A stretch of 32,840 bases of DNA from Rubrivivax sp. (GTDB lineage Bacteria; Pseudomonadota; Gammaproteobacteria; Burkholderiales; Burkholderiaceae_C): contig JAUXVE010000017.1 of assembly GCA_030680415.1 (NCBI GenBank), positions 1 through 32,840 of the forward strand, given 5' to 3'. A model generated the notes under the pieces. That model ran no database searches. It was not told the DNA's origin and saw only the letters and a program-made list of their open reading frames with translations. Of this stretch, positions 22,417-31,275 are shown piece after piece. Every line of letters begins with the position of its first letter. The stretch's first letter is position 1. The translations under genes were made by a program, and so were the position numbers.

Positions 22417-23058
22417 ATGAACGAGCGACCCCAAGACACCCCTGAGATGACGCCGGAACTGGCTCCAAAGTCTGAGGTCGACCATGGCCGTCGTCGTCTC
22501 GGTACCCTGGGTGTCGGCGGCACGGCAGTGGTGCTGTCGGTGACCAGCCGCTCGGCGGTGGCCGGCTGGGGGACGTGCACCGGGTCGGAGATCGCCTCGG
22601 GCAACCTGTCCCGGGTGGGGAGCGCCAATCCCTGTGGCTGCAGCCCGGGTTATTGGTGGAATGACAATGGCACGACGCTGTGGGAATCATCGCCCACGCT
22701 GTACGCGCGTTTCCCGCGAACCGAAAAGTTCAACATGGTATTCGGGGTCAACTACTACACGGATCCGAGTGTCACGTTGGCGCAGGTGGGCCTGGGTACG
22801 AGCCTTCCGACCACCGTCACCGTCACTAGCAACGGCAACGGCCTGGTCAATGTTGGCATGCACGCAGTTGCTGCCCTGCTGAATGCGCAGTTTTATGGAG
22901 ACCGATACCCGGCCCCCTACAAGACCGCAAGCACCGTCATCACTGCGTTTCGGACCGCCTTCTCCAGCTTGGATCCGGTGAACGCGCTCAAGGGCTTCGT
23001 TAGCGCTGTTGACGTCTACGTCGCCGGCGTCTGGTGCAACGGCGAGGAAAAGCGGTGA
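22417..23058 (+). CDS. Tat-type secreted protein with divergent GYWKNH-like motif
   Basis: A 213-residue protein. Residues 1-24 are acidic and polar, followed by the twin-arginine motif GRRRLGTLG and a hydrophobic stretch (about 28-42) ending SAVA at 46-49, a good cleavage site. The mature part contains NPCGCSPGYWWND (residues 71-83), recalling the C-x-x-GYWKNH motif of a family of secreted bacterial proteins. Further family-like features are KFNMVFG, VNVGMHAVAALLNAQFY near residue 145, and a lone C207 near the end. There are four cysteines in total (C54, C73, C75, C207), possibly two disulfides. It lies 17 bases before the PqqD-like gene and in the same direction, so it may be the substrate of that modification cassette. 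Function unknown. Confidence 0.7.
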   Translation: MNERPQDTPEMTPELAPKSEVDHGRRRLGTLGVGGTAVVLSVTSRSAVAGWGTCTGSEIASGNLSRVGSANPCGCSPGYWWNDNGTTLWESSPTLYARFPRTEKFNMVFGVNYYTDPSVTLAQVGLGTSLPTTVTVTSNGNGLVNVGMHAVAALLNAQFYGDRYPAPYKTASTVITAFRTAFSSLDPVNALKGFVSAVDVYVAGVWCNGEEKR

Positions 23059-23075
23059 CTCGGGACTGTTGATCG

Positions 23076-23354
23076 ATGGCGCAAGCGCAGGGCCTGCGCA
23101 TCCCATGGGGTGTGAGATGGCGTTCTTTCACCGACGGCGTGGTCGTTTACGTGGCCGAGACTTGTGAAACGCACCTGCTGCCGCCCGACTGTTCCGGCCT
23201 GTTCGCTTCCTCCGCGTTGACTGCGGGATTGGACACGACGAACGGCGCCGATGAAGCCGACGCGTCTGCCGAAGTTCGCCGCATGTCGACCAGACCGTCG
23301 GACCCCGCGCTTCAAGCGTTGATCGACCTCAAGATCTTCGACCGCGTCAATTGA
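23076..23354 (+). CDS. PqqD-like protein of the HPr-rel-A system
   Basis: A 92-residue protein resembling the PqqD-related family found with HprK-related kinase A. The pattern is WRSFTDGVVVYVAETCETHLLP, with a Leu-Phe segment (CSGLFASS) and an acidic linker, ending in a short helix PALQALIDLKIFDRV. PqqD-type domains are known as RiPP recognition elements that bind the leader region of a peptide or protein to be modified. Here the expected partner would be the kinase and nucleotidyltransferase downstream. The stop overlaps the TTG start of the kinase by four bases. The ATG at 23076 has only a weak Shine-Dalgarno, so coupling to the upstream gene is possible. Confidence 0.75.
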   Translation: MAQAQGLRIPWGVRWRSFTDGVVVYVAETCETHLLPPDCSGLFASSALTAGLDTTNGADEADASAEVRRMSTRPSDPALQALIDLKIFDRVN

Positions 23355-24268
23355 GGATCGCGCAACTCTCGTCGACCGATCTGCGTGCACGCCTGACCCG
23401 TGACGGGGTGCTGATCCCCTGCGGCACGTTCAGCGTCAACATCCGGTCCGACCTGCCTGCGCTGACGGCGGGCATCGGCCAGCTCTACGCGGACTTCCCG
23501 CTGCTGGATCGGCGCAACACCTATGTCGACTTCGAGGTCGAGGTCCGTGCCCCTGGCTGGATCAGACGCCGCCTGCGCCCGCAGGCTGTGCTGCGCTGTG
23601 ACGGCCGCGTGCCCTTCAAGCCCCTGCCGATGGCCCAGGCGATGCCGATGCTCGAATGGGGATTGAACTGGGTCATCTCGTCGCATGCCCACGACTGCCT
23701 GGTACTGCACGCCGCGGTCGTGGAGCGGGACGGGCGCGCGCTGGTGCTGGCGGCGGACCCCGGGTCGGGCAAGAGCACGCTGTGTGCGGCCCTGGTGCAC
23801 CGCGGCTGGCGGCTGCTCTCGGACGAGCTGGCCCTGGTGTCGCTGGCCGACGGACTGGTACGCCCCATCGCGCGCCCGATCAGCCTGAAGAACGCTTCGA
23901 TCGACATCGTCCGCGCCCTGGGCCCGGATGTCGTGATCAGCGAGGTCTGCCATGACACGGCCAAGGGATCGGTGGCCCACATGCGCCCCCCGGCGGCGAG
24001 CGTGATGGCGATGGACCGGCCTGCGAAGCCGGCGATGCTGGTGTTTCCGAACTTCAGCGCCGGCGCTCGGCTGCAGAGCCAGGCCGAAGGGCCCGCCCAT
24101 GCCTTGATCGAGCTGACGCGCCACGCATTCAACGCCTCGGTGCTGGCTGGCGACGGCTTCGATGCGCTCTGTGGCTTCATCGACGCGGTCAGCTCGTTTC
24201 ACATCGGATACTCGTCGTTCGACCAGGTCATTCCCGAGATCGACCGCCTCTGGCGTGAGCTGGCATGA
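23351..24268 (+). CDS. HprK-related kinase A
   Basis: A 305-residue protein with a P-loop nucleotide-binding site AADPGSGKST (residues 134-143, K141), preceded by the conserved LVLHAAVVE (H120) and followed by RGWRLLSDELALV with D158, the layout of HPr serine kinase C-terminal domains. The N-terminal 100 residues (CGTFSVNIRSDLPAL, then a YVDFEVEV strand) are typical of HprK-related kinase A and not of true HPr kinase. No HPr or PTS gene is in the window, so the phosphorylated target is probably something else, such as the adjacent secreted protein or an intermediate. The start is TTG 23351 within the previous stop; the end overlaps the nucleotidyltransferase ATG by four bases. Confidence 0.83.
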   Translation: MRIAQLSSTDLRARLTRDGVLIPCGTFSVNIRSDLPALTAGIGQLYADFPLLDRRNTYVDFEVEVRAPGWIRRRLRPQAVLRCDGRVPFKPLPMAQAMPMLEWGLNWVISSHAHDCLVLHAAVVERDGRALVLAADPGSGKSTLCAALVHRGWRLLSDELALVSLADGLVRPIARPISLKNASIDIVRALGPDVVISEVCHDTAKGSVAHMRPPAASVMAMDRPAKPAMLVFPNFSAGARLQSQAEGPAHALIELTRHAFNASVLAGDGFDALCGFIDAVSSFHIGYSSFDQVIPEIDRLWRELA

Positions 24269-25344
24269 AGTCGCCTGGGCCCTGGCCGCACTTGCTGACC
24301 TCGACGCTCTGCCACCCCGAGCGTGCGCAGGGCTTGCACAAGACCGACTGGGAGCGCCTGGTCTGGCAGAGCCGCGCCGCCGAGCTGATGGCGCAGCTGC
24401 ATCGGGTCCTCAGCGCCGCCGACGTCCTTGGGCTCGCGCCGGCGTCCGCGCAACGGCATCTGGAACTGGCGTCGACCATCGCTGTCCGGCACGCGTCAGC
24501 CGTGCGAAGCGAACTGAGGTTCCTGCGGGAGGCCCTGCAGCCGCTTGAACTTCCGGTGCTGCTGCTCAAGGGTGCGGCCTACACGGCCCTGTCGCATCGC
24601 GCTGCGGACGGCCGCATCTTCAACGATATCGACATCATGGTGCCCAAGGCGGCGCTGCCCGACGTGGAGCAGCGCCTGAACTGGGCGGGCTGGTTTCCGC
24701 TGCACACCACGCCGTACGACGAGCGCTATTACCGCCAGTGGATGCACGAGATTCCGCCGCTGGAGCACAAGAACCGGGGCACCGTACTCGACGTGCACCA
24801 CACGATCCTGCCGCCGACCTCCGGCATCCGCCCCGACCCGCAGGATCTCTTTGCTGCCGCGGTGGCGCTGCCGGCCGAGTGGGCGTTCTTCCGCGTGCTG
24901 GCGCCCGCGGACATGGTCATCCATTCGGCGTGTCACCTGTTCTTCGGTGAGTTCCACAAGGGTCTGCGGGACCTGTACGACCTGCACGTCCTGCTCACCG
25001 ACTTTGCCGTCGACCCGATGTTCTGGGACGGGCTCGTCGAGCGCGCCGGGCATCTGCGGCTTGTGCTGCCCGTGCTGGACGCGATCGAGCAATGCCAGCG
25101 CATCTACGAAACCCGCGTTCCTGCACCCGTGATCCGCGCGCTGCGGCGCGCTGCCGTCAGCCATTGGCCGCGACGGATGCGGGCTTGGCTGTTCGACCAC
25201 GCGCTGCGGCCGGCACACGCATCCGCATGCGGCCGTTCGACCCGGATGGCGCACTGGCTGACCTTCGTTCGCAGCCACTGGTTGCGCATGCCCTTGCCCC
25301 TGCTCGTTTATCACCTGTCGCACAAGGCGTTCGTGGCTCGTTGA
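24265..25344 (+). CDS. nucleotidyltransferase family protein (PF14907-like) of the HPr-rel-A system
   Basis: A 359-residue protein with the nucleotidyltransferase-like signature LLLKGAAYTAL (K102), then FNDIDIMVPK with the metal-binding pair D121 and D123, and a third acidic position in VLDVHHTI (D176). The C-terminal half is helical and has HSACHLFFGEFHKGLRDLYDLHVLL, conserved in PF14907 proteins. Such enzymes are expected to transfer a nucleotide to a protein or small molecule; the substrate is unknown. Its four-base overlap with the kinase gene suggests both act on the same target. It ends about 100 bases before maeB, where the functional unit appears to finish. Confidence 0.83.
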   Translation: MKSPGPWPHLLTSTLCHPERAQGLHKTDWERLVWQSRAAELMAQLHRVLSAADVLGLAPASAQRHLELASTIAVRHASAVRSELRFLREALQPLELPVLLLKGAAYTALSHRAADGRIFNDIDIMVPKAALPDVEQRLNWAGWFPLHTTPYDERYYRQWMHEIPPLEHKNRGTVLDVHHTILPPTSGIRPDPQDLFAAAVALPAEWAFFRVLAPADMVIHSACHLFFGEFHKGLRDLYDLHVLLTDFAVDPMFWDGLVERAGHLRLVLPVLDAIEQCQRIYETRVPAPVIRALRRAAVSHWPRRMRAWLFDHALRPAHASACGRSTRMAHWLTFVRSHWLRMPLPLLVYHLSHKAFVAR

Positions 25345-25451
25345 CACCGTGGCCGGCAGATGGCCAGCGCACACGAACATCGCTGACCCGGATCAAATCG
25401 GCGCCTGAAGCGTTAACGTAGGCTGTTGCGATCACAACGAAGGACACCTCC

Positions 25452-27770
25452 GTGGCCCAGCCCCTCTCTGACGCCGAACAGGCGCTGCGCGAAGCCGCGC
25501 TGGAATACCACCGCGCCCCCACGCGCGGCAAGATCAGCGTCACGCCGACCAAGCCGCTGAGCAACCAGCGCGACCTGTCGCTGGCCTATTCGCCGGGGGT
25601 GGCCTACGCCTGCCTGGCGATCGAGGCCGACCCGTCGCTGGCGCACGAGTACACCTCGCGCGGCAACCTGGTGGGCGTGGTCACCAACGGCACCGCCGTG
25701 CTGGGGCTGGGCAACATCGGCCCGCTGGCCGGCAAGCCGGTGATGGAAGGCAAGGGCTGCCTGTTCAAGAAGTTCGCCGGCATCGACGTCTTCGACATCG
25801 AGCTCGCCGAGCTCGACCCCGACAAGCTCATCGACATCATCGCCGCGCTGGAGCCCACGCTGGGCGGCGTCAACCTCGAGGACATCAAGGCACCCGAGTG
25901 CTTCTACATCGAGGGTAAGCTGCGCGAGCGCATGAACATCCCGGTCTTCCACGACGACCAGCACGGCACCGCGATCATCAGCTCGGCGGCGCTGCTCAAC
26001 GGGCTGGAACTGGTGGGCAAGCAGATCGGTGACGTCAAGGTGGCAGTGTCGGGCGCCGGCGCGGCGGCCATCGCCTGCCTGGACGTGATGGTGGACCTGG
26101 GCGTGCGGCGCGAGAACATCTTCGTCTGCGACTCGAAGGGCGTCATCCGCGAAGGCCGCGAAGACGTCGAGGCCGGCAAGCTCGACGAGAGCAAGCAGCG
26201 CTATTGCCAGCGCACCGAAGCGCTCACCTTGGCCGACGTGGTCCGGGACGCCGATGTCTTCCTGGGCTGCTCGGCCGCCGGCGTGCTGAGCGCCGAGATG
26301 GTGACGACGATGGCCGACAAACCCATCATCCTGGCGCTGGCCAACCCCGAGCCCGAGATCCGGCCCGAGCTGGCCAAGGCGGTGCGGCCCGACTGCATCA
26401 TCGCCACCGGGCGCAGCGACTACCCGAACCAGGTCAACAACGTCCTGTGCTTCCCGTACATCTTCCGCGGTGCGCTCGACTGTGGGGCGACCAAGATCAC
26501 CGAGGCCATGAAGCTGGCCTGCGTGCGCGAGATCGCCGCCCTGGCCAAGGCCGAGGCCAGCGACGAGGTGGCGGCCGCCTATTCAGGCAAGGAGCTCAAG
26601 TTCGGCCCCGAGTACATCATTCCCACGCCCTTCGACGTGCGGCTGATCCTGCGCATCGCACCCGCGGTGGCACGCGCCGCCGCCGAGTCCGGCGTGGCCA
26701 CGAGGCCGATCGCCGACCTCGAAGCCTACCGCCAGAGCCTGGGCCGCTTCGTCTACCAGACCGGCATGTTCATGCGCCCGGTGTTCGCCGCCGCCAAGCA
26801 CCAGCACGCCGCGCGGCCGTCGCGCGTGGTCTATGCCGAGGGCGAGGACGAACGCGTGCTGCGCGCCGTGCAGGTGGTGCTGGAAGAGGGCCTGGCCAGC
26901 CCCATCCTGGTGGGCCGGCCCGAGGTCGTGAAGATGCGCATCGAACGCGCCGGCCTGCGCCTGGAAATCGGGCGCGACTTCGAGCTCTGCGACCCCGAGA
27001 ACGACCCGCGCTTCCGCGAGTACTGGGAGCTCTACCGCGGCCTGATGGCGCGCGAGGGCATCACGCCCGAGGCCGCCAAGGCGGCGGTGCGGCGCTCCAA
27101 CACGCTGATCTCGACGCTGATGCTGCGCCGCGGCGAAGCCGACGCCGTGCTGTGCGGGCTGAACGGGCGCTTCGACGCCCACCTGGCGCACGTGCGCAAC
27201 GTCATCGGCGTGAAGCCCGGCGCGCCGACGATGGCGGCGATGAACGCGCTGATGCTGCAGCAGCACACGCTGTTCATCACCGACACCTTCGTCAACGAGG
27301 AGCCGAGTGCGGAGGAACTGGCCGACATCGCGCTCATGGCCGCGGCCGAGGTGCGGCGCTTCGGCATGCCGCCCAAGGTGGCCTTCCTGTCGCACTCGAT
27401 CTTCGGCTCGTCGGCCCGCCCGGCGGCGCGGCGCATGCGCGCGGCGCGCGACCTGTTCGTGCAGCGCGCCCCGGGCATCGAGTGCGACGGCGAGATGCAC
27501 GGCGACGCGGCGCTGTCGGAGACGGTGCGCCGCGGCTACCTGCCCGAGACCACGCTCAGCGGCAGCGCCAATCTGCTGGTGCTGCCCAACCTGGACGCCG
27601 CCAACATCCTGTTCAACGTGCTCAAGATGACCGGCGGCCACGGCGTGACGGTGGGGCCGATCCTGCTGGGGGCGGCGAAGCCGGCACACATCCTCACCGC
27701 GTCGGCGACGGTGCGGCGGGTGGTGAACATGACGGCGCTGGCGGTGGCGGATACGGCGGCTGGGGGTTGA
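25452..27770 (+). CDS. maeB: NADP-dependent malic enzyme (MaeB type)
   Basis: A 772-residue two-domain enzyme that oxidatively decarboxylates malate to pyruvate with NADP. The N-terminal malic domain shows [31 protein letters not shown] and the Rossmann motif [15 protein letters not shown]. The C-terminal about 330 residues (from [20 protein letters not shown]) form a phosphotransacetylase-like domain that in this class is regulatory and binds acetyl-CoA rather than being catalytic. The start is GTG 25452, with GAAGGA at 25439-25444. The length is close to Escherichia coli MaeB (759). It is transcribed alone. Confidence 0.97.
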   Translation: MAQPLSDAEQALREAALEYHRAPTRGKISVTPTKPLSNQRDLSLAYSPGVAYACLAIEADPSLAHEYTSRGNLVGVVTNGTAVLGLGNIGPLAGKPVMEGKGCLFKKFAGIDVFDIELAELDPDKLIDIIAALEPTLGGVNLEDIKAPECFYIEGKLRERMNIPVFHDDQHGTAIISSAALLNGLELVGKQIGDVKVAVSGAGAAAIACLDVMVDLGVRRENIFVCDSKGVIREGREDVEAGKLDESKQRYCQRTEALTLADVVRDADVFLGCSAAGVLSAEMVTTMADKPIILALANPEPEIRPELAKAVRPDCIIATGRSDYPNQVNNVLCFPYIFRGALDCGATKITEAMKLACVREIAALAKAEASDEVAAAYSGKELKFGPEYIIPTPFDVRLILRIAPAVARAAAESGVATRPIADLEAYRQSLGRFVYQTGMFMRPVFAAAKHQHAARPSRVVYAEGEDERVLRAVQVVLEEGLASPILVGRPEVVKMRIERAGLRLEIGRDFELCDPENDPRFREYWELYRGLMAREGITPEAAKAAVRRSNTLISTLMLRRGEADAVLCGLNGRFDAHLAHVRNVIGVKPGAPTMAAMNALMLQQHTLFITDTFVNEEPSAEELADIALMAAAEVRRFGMPPKVAFLSHSIFGSSARPAARRMRAARDLFVQRAPGIECDGEMHGDAALSETVRRGYLPETTLSGSANLLVLPNLDAANILFNVLKMTGGHGVTVGPILLGAAKPAHILTASATVRRVVNMTALAVADTAAGG

Positions 27771-27978
27771 GGGCAGAGTCCGCTCGCCGACCCATTTTGT
27801 CAGGCAAGCTTGAGGGGGGGCACGCTGTACATTGCTGCTTCGACGCAGATCGAGTTGTTCGGTGTGACCGACAAGCGCCAGGTGCTGCAGGCGATCGATG
27901 TCTCTATCGAGCGATAGCAGTTGACGCGCAAGCTCGAGAGCCGCACGGCTTGATTACGGGAGCTACGGAGGAACGGGC

Positions 27979-28221
27979 ATGACCACGGTGCAGATCAATT
28001 TGCCCGACGAATTGGCGCAGAAGGCGGCCAGCGCGGGCTTGCTGTCGGCCGAGGCTATGGAGGCGATGCTGCGCGAGCAATTACGCCGCCGCGCCGGCGA
28101 GTCGCTGCAGGCCATGTGGGAGCGTGGACCGCAAGAGAAGCTCACCGCCGAGATTGAGCAGGAGATCGTGCAGCAGGTGCATCAGGTGCGCGCCGATCGG
28201 CACCGGCGCGGGGCGAGTTGA
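27979..28221 (+). CDS. CopG/RHH-like antitoxin
   Basis: An 80-residue protein starting MTTVQINLPDELAQKAASAG, a ribbon-helix-helix-type N-terminus, followed by a long charged helix (EAMLREQLRRRAGESLQAMW) and a toxin-binding tail. A strong GGAGG lies six bases before the ATG. The stop overlaps the PIN gene start as TGATG. The partner toxin appears internally deleted, so this antitoxin may be a leftover whose DNA-binding function could persist. Confidence 0.8.
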   Translation: MTTVQINLPDELAQKAASAGLLSAEAMEAMLREQLRRRAGESLQAMWERGPQEKLTAEIEQEIVQQVHQVRADRHRRGAS

Positions 28222-28574
28222 TGCCAGCTTCAGCACCGCCGCTGCGGCTGGTGCTCGATACGAATGTGGTGGTGGCAGGCTTGTTGTGGAACGGGCCGCC
28301 GCGGCGATTGATGGAGCTGGCCATCGGGGGCGAGGCGGTCGAGCTCTTCAGCAGCCCGGTGCTGCTGGACGAGTTGGCGCACACGCTGGGGTATGCGAAG
28401 TTCGCCGCGCGTATCGAAGGGTTTGCGACGAGCGTCGGGGCACTCGTGGCGCAGTACAGCGCGCTGGTCACCGGGGATCGCAAGCACCTGCTTCCCATCG
28501 GCACCCATCACGGTATCGCCATAGTCACCGCGAGTGAGGTGCTCGACAGGGTCGGGGCAACAGGCGGGACTTGA
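28221..28574 (+). pseudogene. PIN-family toxin with internal in-frame deletion
   Basis: 117 residues of a COG1569-type PIN toxin. The N-terminal part is intact: LRLVLDTNVVVAGLLWNG with D13, and SPVLLDELAHTLGYAKF with E51. After residue 83 (QYSALV) the protein jumps straight to TGDRKHLLPIGTHHGIAIVTASEVL. In relatives about 35-40 residues separate these parts and carry the conserved DPDDD acidic patch and a helix of the active site. Their loss should leave the nuclease inactive. The frame is maintained, so this may be a defective or antidote-only module. A TTG one codon upstream is an alternative start. Confidence 0.7.
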
Positions 28575-28875
28575 CCCCCAGGCTCAGAGGCGAAAGTCCG
28601 CGCGTCGCGCCAGGCGGTGCCCGGTGGGGGCTCATGCTGGGGCGGTCGACGCTGCGCGCCGACTCCACTGCGATGCTCGGTCCGGGGTCGCGTCGCCTCA
28701 GAAATCGCCCCCGCCGGGCACCGCCTGCCGACACCTCACTCTTTAGCCGCTCGATCTCGGGCCGGGGATGCGGGGCATGGGTGAAGGCTCCTGGATTTGG
28801 GCGGCTTTGCCCGAGTGCGGCGCAGGGACATTGCGGCGATCAAGCGGGCAAGAATTTCTCCTTTACTACCCAAGG
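28575..28875. other. gene-free stretch with a 117-nt inverted repeat
   Basis: No gene is supported between the PIN gene and the insertion sequence. CAGGCGGTGCCCGGTGGGGG (28611-28630) and its reverse complement at 28708-28727 match at 19 of 20 positions, giving a long hairpin; a shorter nested repeat TCAGAGGCGA/TCGCCTCAGA flanks or interrupts it. It may be the end of another, decayed mobile element. Confidence 0.5.
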
Positions 28876-31275
28876 TCAGAGATCCTGATCTCGACCCACG
28901 AGGGCGCTGAGATGCAGTAAACACGAATGGCATCTTGGAATCGACCAGGAGTGGCTGTTCGGTGTAGGGTCGAGGCCCACCACCCGCACCGAGACTGCCG
29001 TGTTCAAGCAATCACTGATCCCTGGTTTTCCTGTTGGCGCGCAACGCATCGGAGAGTCGCTGAGCATTCTCGAACGCGATGGTCAGGTGATTTATTTCGT
29101 TGGGGGAGACAACTACTTTTCGCACCCCCAGGGCGACATCAAGAGTCGACGCTTCGTATTGGCGAGCCTGATGGAAAACGGCCACGTCCGGGCGGTTGAC
29201 CTGGAAGGCGCGCCACTGCTGATTGCGCACCGAACGCTGATGAATTGGACCGCTCGATACCGCAACGAAGGTTCGGCCGCATTCTTTCGCAACCCGCCTG
29301 CGGCAAGGCCGCCGGTCATGAACGCGCAGATGAACGCGCAATGCGCCAGCTTGCTGGCCCAGGGCCTGCGCCCCTCGGAGGTGGCCAGGCGTGCAGGAAT
29401 CAAGGAATCGACGCTGCGCAAGGCACTCCAACGCCAGGCGATTCCAGAGCTGCCGCGCGGCGAACCGCAGCGGCAGTCCGAGCGCGACGACGGTGCAGTC
29501 GGCGCCGTCGCCGGCAGCACCAAGTCCGAACGCAGTCGTGAGGATGCACAGGCCGCCGACGGCATGGGCACGGCCTGCACGCGCGCCGACGAGCGCATTG
29601 CAGCGGCCATTGGATTGGCCCAATGCGCGACGACCCGATTCGAGCCGGGCCGCGACGTTCAACTCGCCGGCCTGCTGACGGGCCTGCCGGCCCTGTGTGC
29701 CAACGGGCTGCTCAGCGGGCTGGGCAAGTACATCGCTCTGCCGCGGGGCTTTTACAGCGCGCTGCACATTCTCCTGGTCCTGGGCTTCATGGCCCTGGGC
29801 CGCATTCGCCGCCCGGAAGGACTGCGCCACATCCCGCCGGGCGAATTCGGCAAAGTCATCGGGCTGGACCGGGTGCCCGAAGTGCGCACCTTGCGCGAGA
29901 AGATCGCCGTGCTGGCCAGCACCGGCAAGCCCGGGGAGTGGATGAGGGAGCTCAGCAGGAGCTGGATGCAGGGCGACCCCGAGGAGGCCGGCTACCTCTA
30001 TGTCGATGGCCATGTGCGGGTCTACCACGGCGAGGTGGCGCAGCTGCCGCGGCGCTACGTCTCGCGTGAACGCCTGTGCCTGCGCGGGACGACGGACTAC
30101 TGGGTCAACGACGCCGTGGGCCGCCCCTTCTTCGTCGTCTCCAAGACCGTCACCGAAGGACTGGCGCAGACCCTGCTCGAGGACATCGTGCCCGAACTGC
30201 TGGGCAGCGTGCCGAAGCAACCCACGGCCGCCGAATTGAGCCAGGACGAGCAACTGCACCGATTCATCATCGTCTTCGACAGGGAGGGGGCCACGCACAG
30301 CCTGCTCAGTCAGCTCTGGCAGCAGCGCATCGGCGCGCTGACCTATCGCAAGCGCGTCACGGACGTCTGGCCCGAGGGCGAATTCATCGAACAAGAGGTG
30401 CTCGCGCCCGGCGGCGGCAGCACGCTGATGAAGTTGTGCATGCGTCAGACCACGCTGGGCGCCGGCCATGCCGCCATCCCCGTCACGGAGGTGCGTCGAC
30501 TCACGCCAAGCGGCCATCAGACCGCCGTCATCACCACCGCCAGGCGCCTGGACCCGACGCTGATCGCCGGCCGGATGTTCTCCCGTTGGTGCCAGGAGAA
30601 CTTCTTCGGCTACATGATGCAACACTATGATATTGATGGACTTATCGAGTACGGTGTGCAAAGTCTTCCCGGCACTCAACGGGTCGTCAACCCGGCCTGG
30701 CGAGTGCTCGACGCAGAGGTCAAGAAAGCTCGGCACACCGAGCGCCGGCTGCAGGCCGCAGTGACCAGGAGCGCACTGGACGATGCAGCCCAGATAGACA
30801 AGAAGGCCGAAGCCTTCGAGGCCATGCAGGCCGCTCAGGCACAGCTCATACGACTTCGACTTCAGCGCAAACAGACGCCGCGCAAAGTCACGATCGACAG
30901 CCTGCCCGAGGACCAACGGCCTGATGAATTGCTGCCGCTGGGCAAGATGTTCTGCGACACCGTGAAGATGATCGCCTACCGCGCCGAGACAGCAATGGTG
31001 GCGCTACTGCGGCGTCATCTGCAAAACGAAGCCGAGGCGCGCGCACTCATCCGGGACTTGCTTGTTGCAAGCGCCGACATCGAACCCGATGATCTTGCCA
31101 AGACACTGACGATCAGGATTCATCACCTGGCCAACCCGGCCCAAAACAAGGCCGTGGCCGCGCTCCTGCACGATCTGAACGAGCAGGCCTTCTGCCACCC
31201 CGAAACCGGCGCAAGGATGATCTACACGCTGGTGTGAAGTGCCAAGCACAGTTCCTCCGAGATCAGGATCTCTGA
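28876..31275 (+). mobile_element. 2400-bp insertion sequence with 18-bp perfect inverted ends
   Basis: TCAGAGATCCTGATCTCG at 28876-28893 is repeated as its exact reverse complement at 31258-31275. It encloses one large transposase gene on the plus strand. The ends themselves contain an internal palindrome (GAGATC-CT-GATCTC). The bases just outside (CAAGG on the left, ACGTA on the right) do not match, so no target-site duplication is visible. The right end interrupts a membrane sensor gene on the minus strand. Confidence 0.75.
29000..31237 (+). CDS. large DDE-type putative transposase
   Basis: A 745-residue protein filling the insertion sequence. Residues about 40-140 include an LEGAPLLIAHRTLMNWTARY segment and a helix-turn-helix (LRPSEVARRAGIKESTLRKAL). 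A linker rich in charged residues follows. The catalytic part has LYVDGHVRVYHG (D336), IIVFDREGATHSLL (D427) and RWCQENFFGYMMQHYDIDGL (E533), a plausible DDE triad. The C-terminal 150 residues contain a helical RRLQAAVTRSALDD region. I recognise it as a 'putative transposase' type found in scattered proteobacteria but cannot give an IS family. GTG 29000 is the start; no frameshift is seen, so it may be active. Confidence 0.8.
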   Translation: MFKQSLIPGFPVGAQRIGESLSILERDGQVIYFVGGDNYFSHPQGDIKSRRFVLASLMENGHVRAVDLEGAPLLIAHRTLMNWTARYRNEGSAAFFRNPPAARPPVMNAQMNAQCASLLAQGLRPSEVARRAGIKESTLRKALQRQAIPELPRGEPQRQSERDDGAVGAVAGSTKSERSREDAQAADGMGTACTRADERIAAAIGLAQCATTRFEPGRDVQLAGLLTGLPALCANGLLSGLGKYIALPRGFYSALHILLVLGFMALGRIRRPEGLRHIPPGEFGKVIGLDRVPEVRTLREKIAVLASTGKPGEWMRELSRSWMQGDPEEAGYLYVDGHVRVYHGEVAQLPRRYVSRERLCLRGTTDYWVNDAVGRPFFVVSKTVTEGLAQTLLEDIVPELLGSVPKQPTAAELSQDEQLHRFIIVFDREGATHSLLSQLWQQRIGALTYRKRVTDVWPEGEFIEQEVLAPGGGSTLMKLCMRQTTLGAGHAAIPVTEVRRLTPSGHQTAVITTARRLDPTLIAGRMFSRWCQENFFGYMMQHYDIDGLIEYGVQSLPGTQRVVNPAWRVLDAEVKKARHTERRLQAAVTRSALDDAAQIDKKAEAFEAMQAAQAQLIRLRLQRKQTPRKVTIDSLPEDQRPDELLPLGKMFCDTVKMIAYRAETAMVALLRRHLQNEAEARALIRDLLVASADIEPDDLAKTLTIRIHHLANPAQNKAVAALLHDLNEQAFCHPETGARMIYTLV

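Noticed and set aside
23351..24268. True HPr kinase/phosphorylase (hprK)
   Set aside because: The N-terminal region and gene context (PqqD-like, nucleotidyltransferase, no ptsH or rapZ) match HprK-related kinase A rather than HPr kinase.
28611..28727. Integron attC site
   Set aside because: Long inverted repeat, but no GTTRRRY/RYYYAAC core sites and no cassette array or integrase nearby.
28736..29011. 91-residue minus-strand frame spanning the left end of the insertion sequence
   Set aside because: It crosses the IS boundary, so it cannot be an original gene; its C-terminal part has no family I can name.
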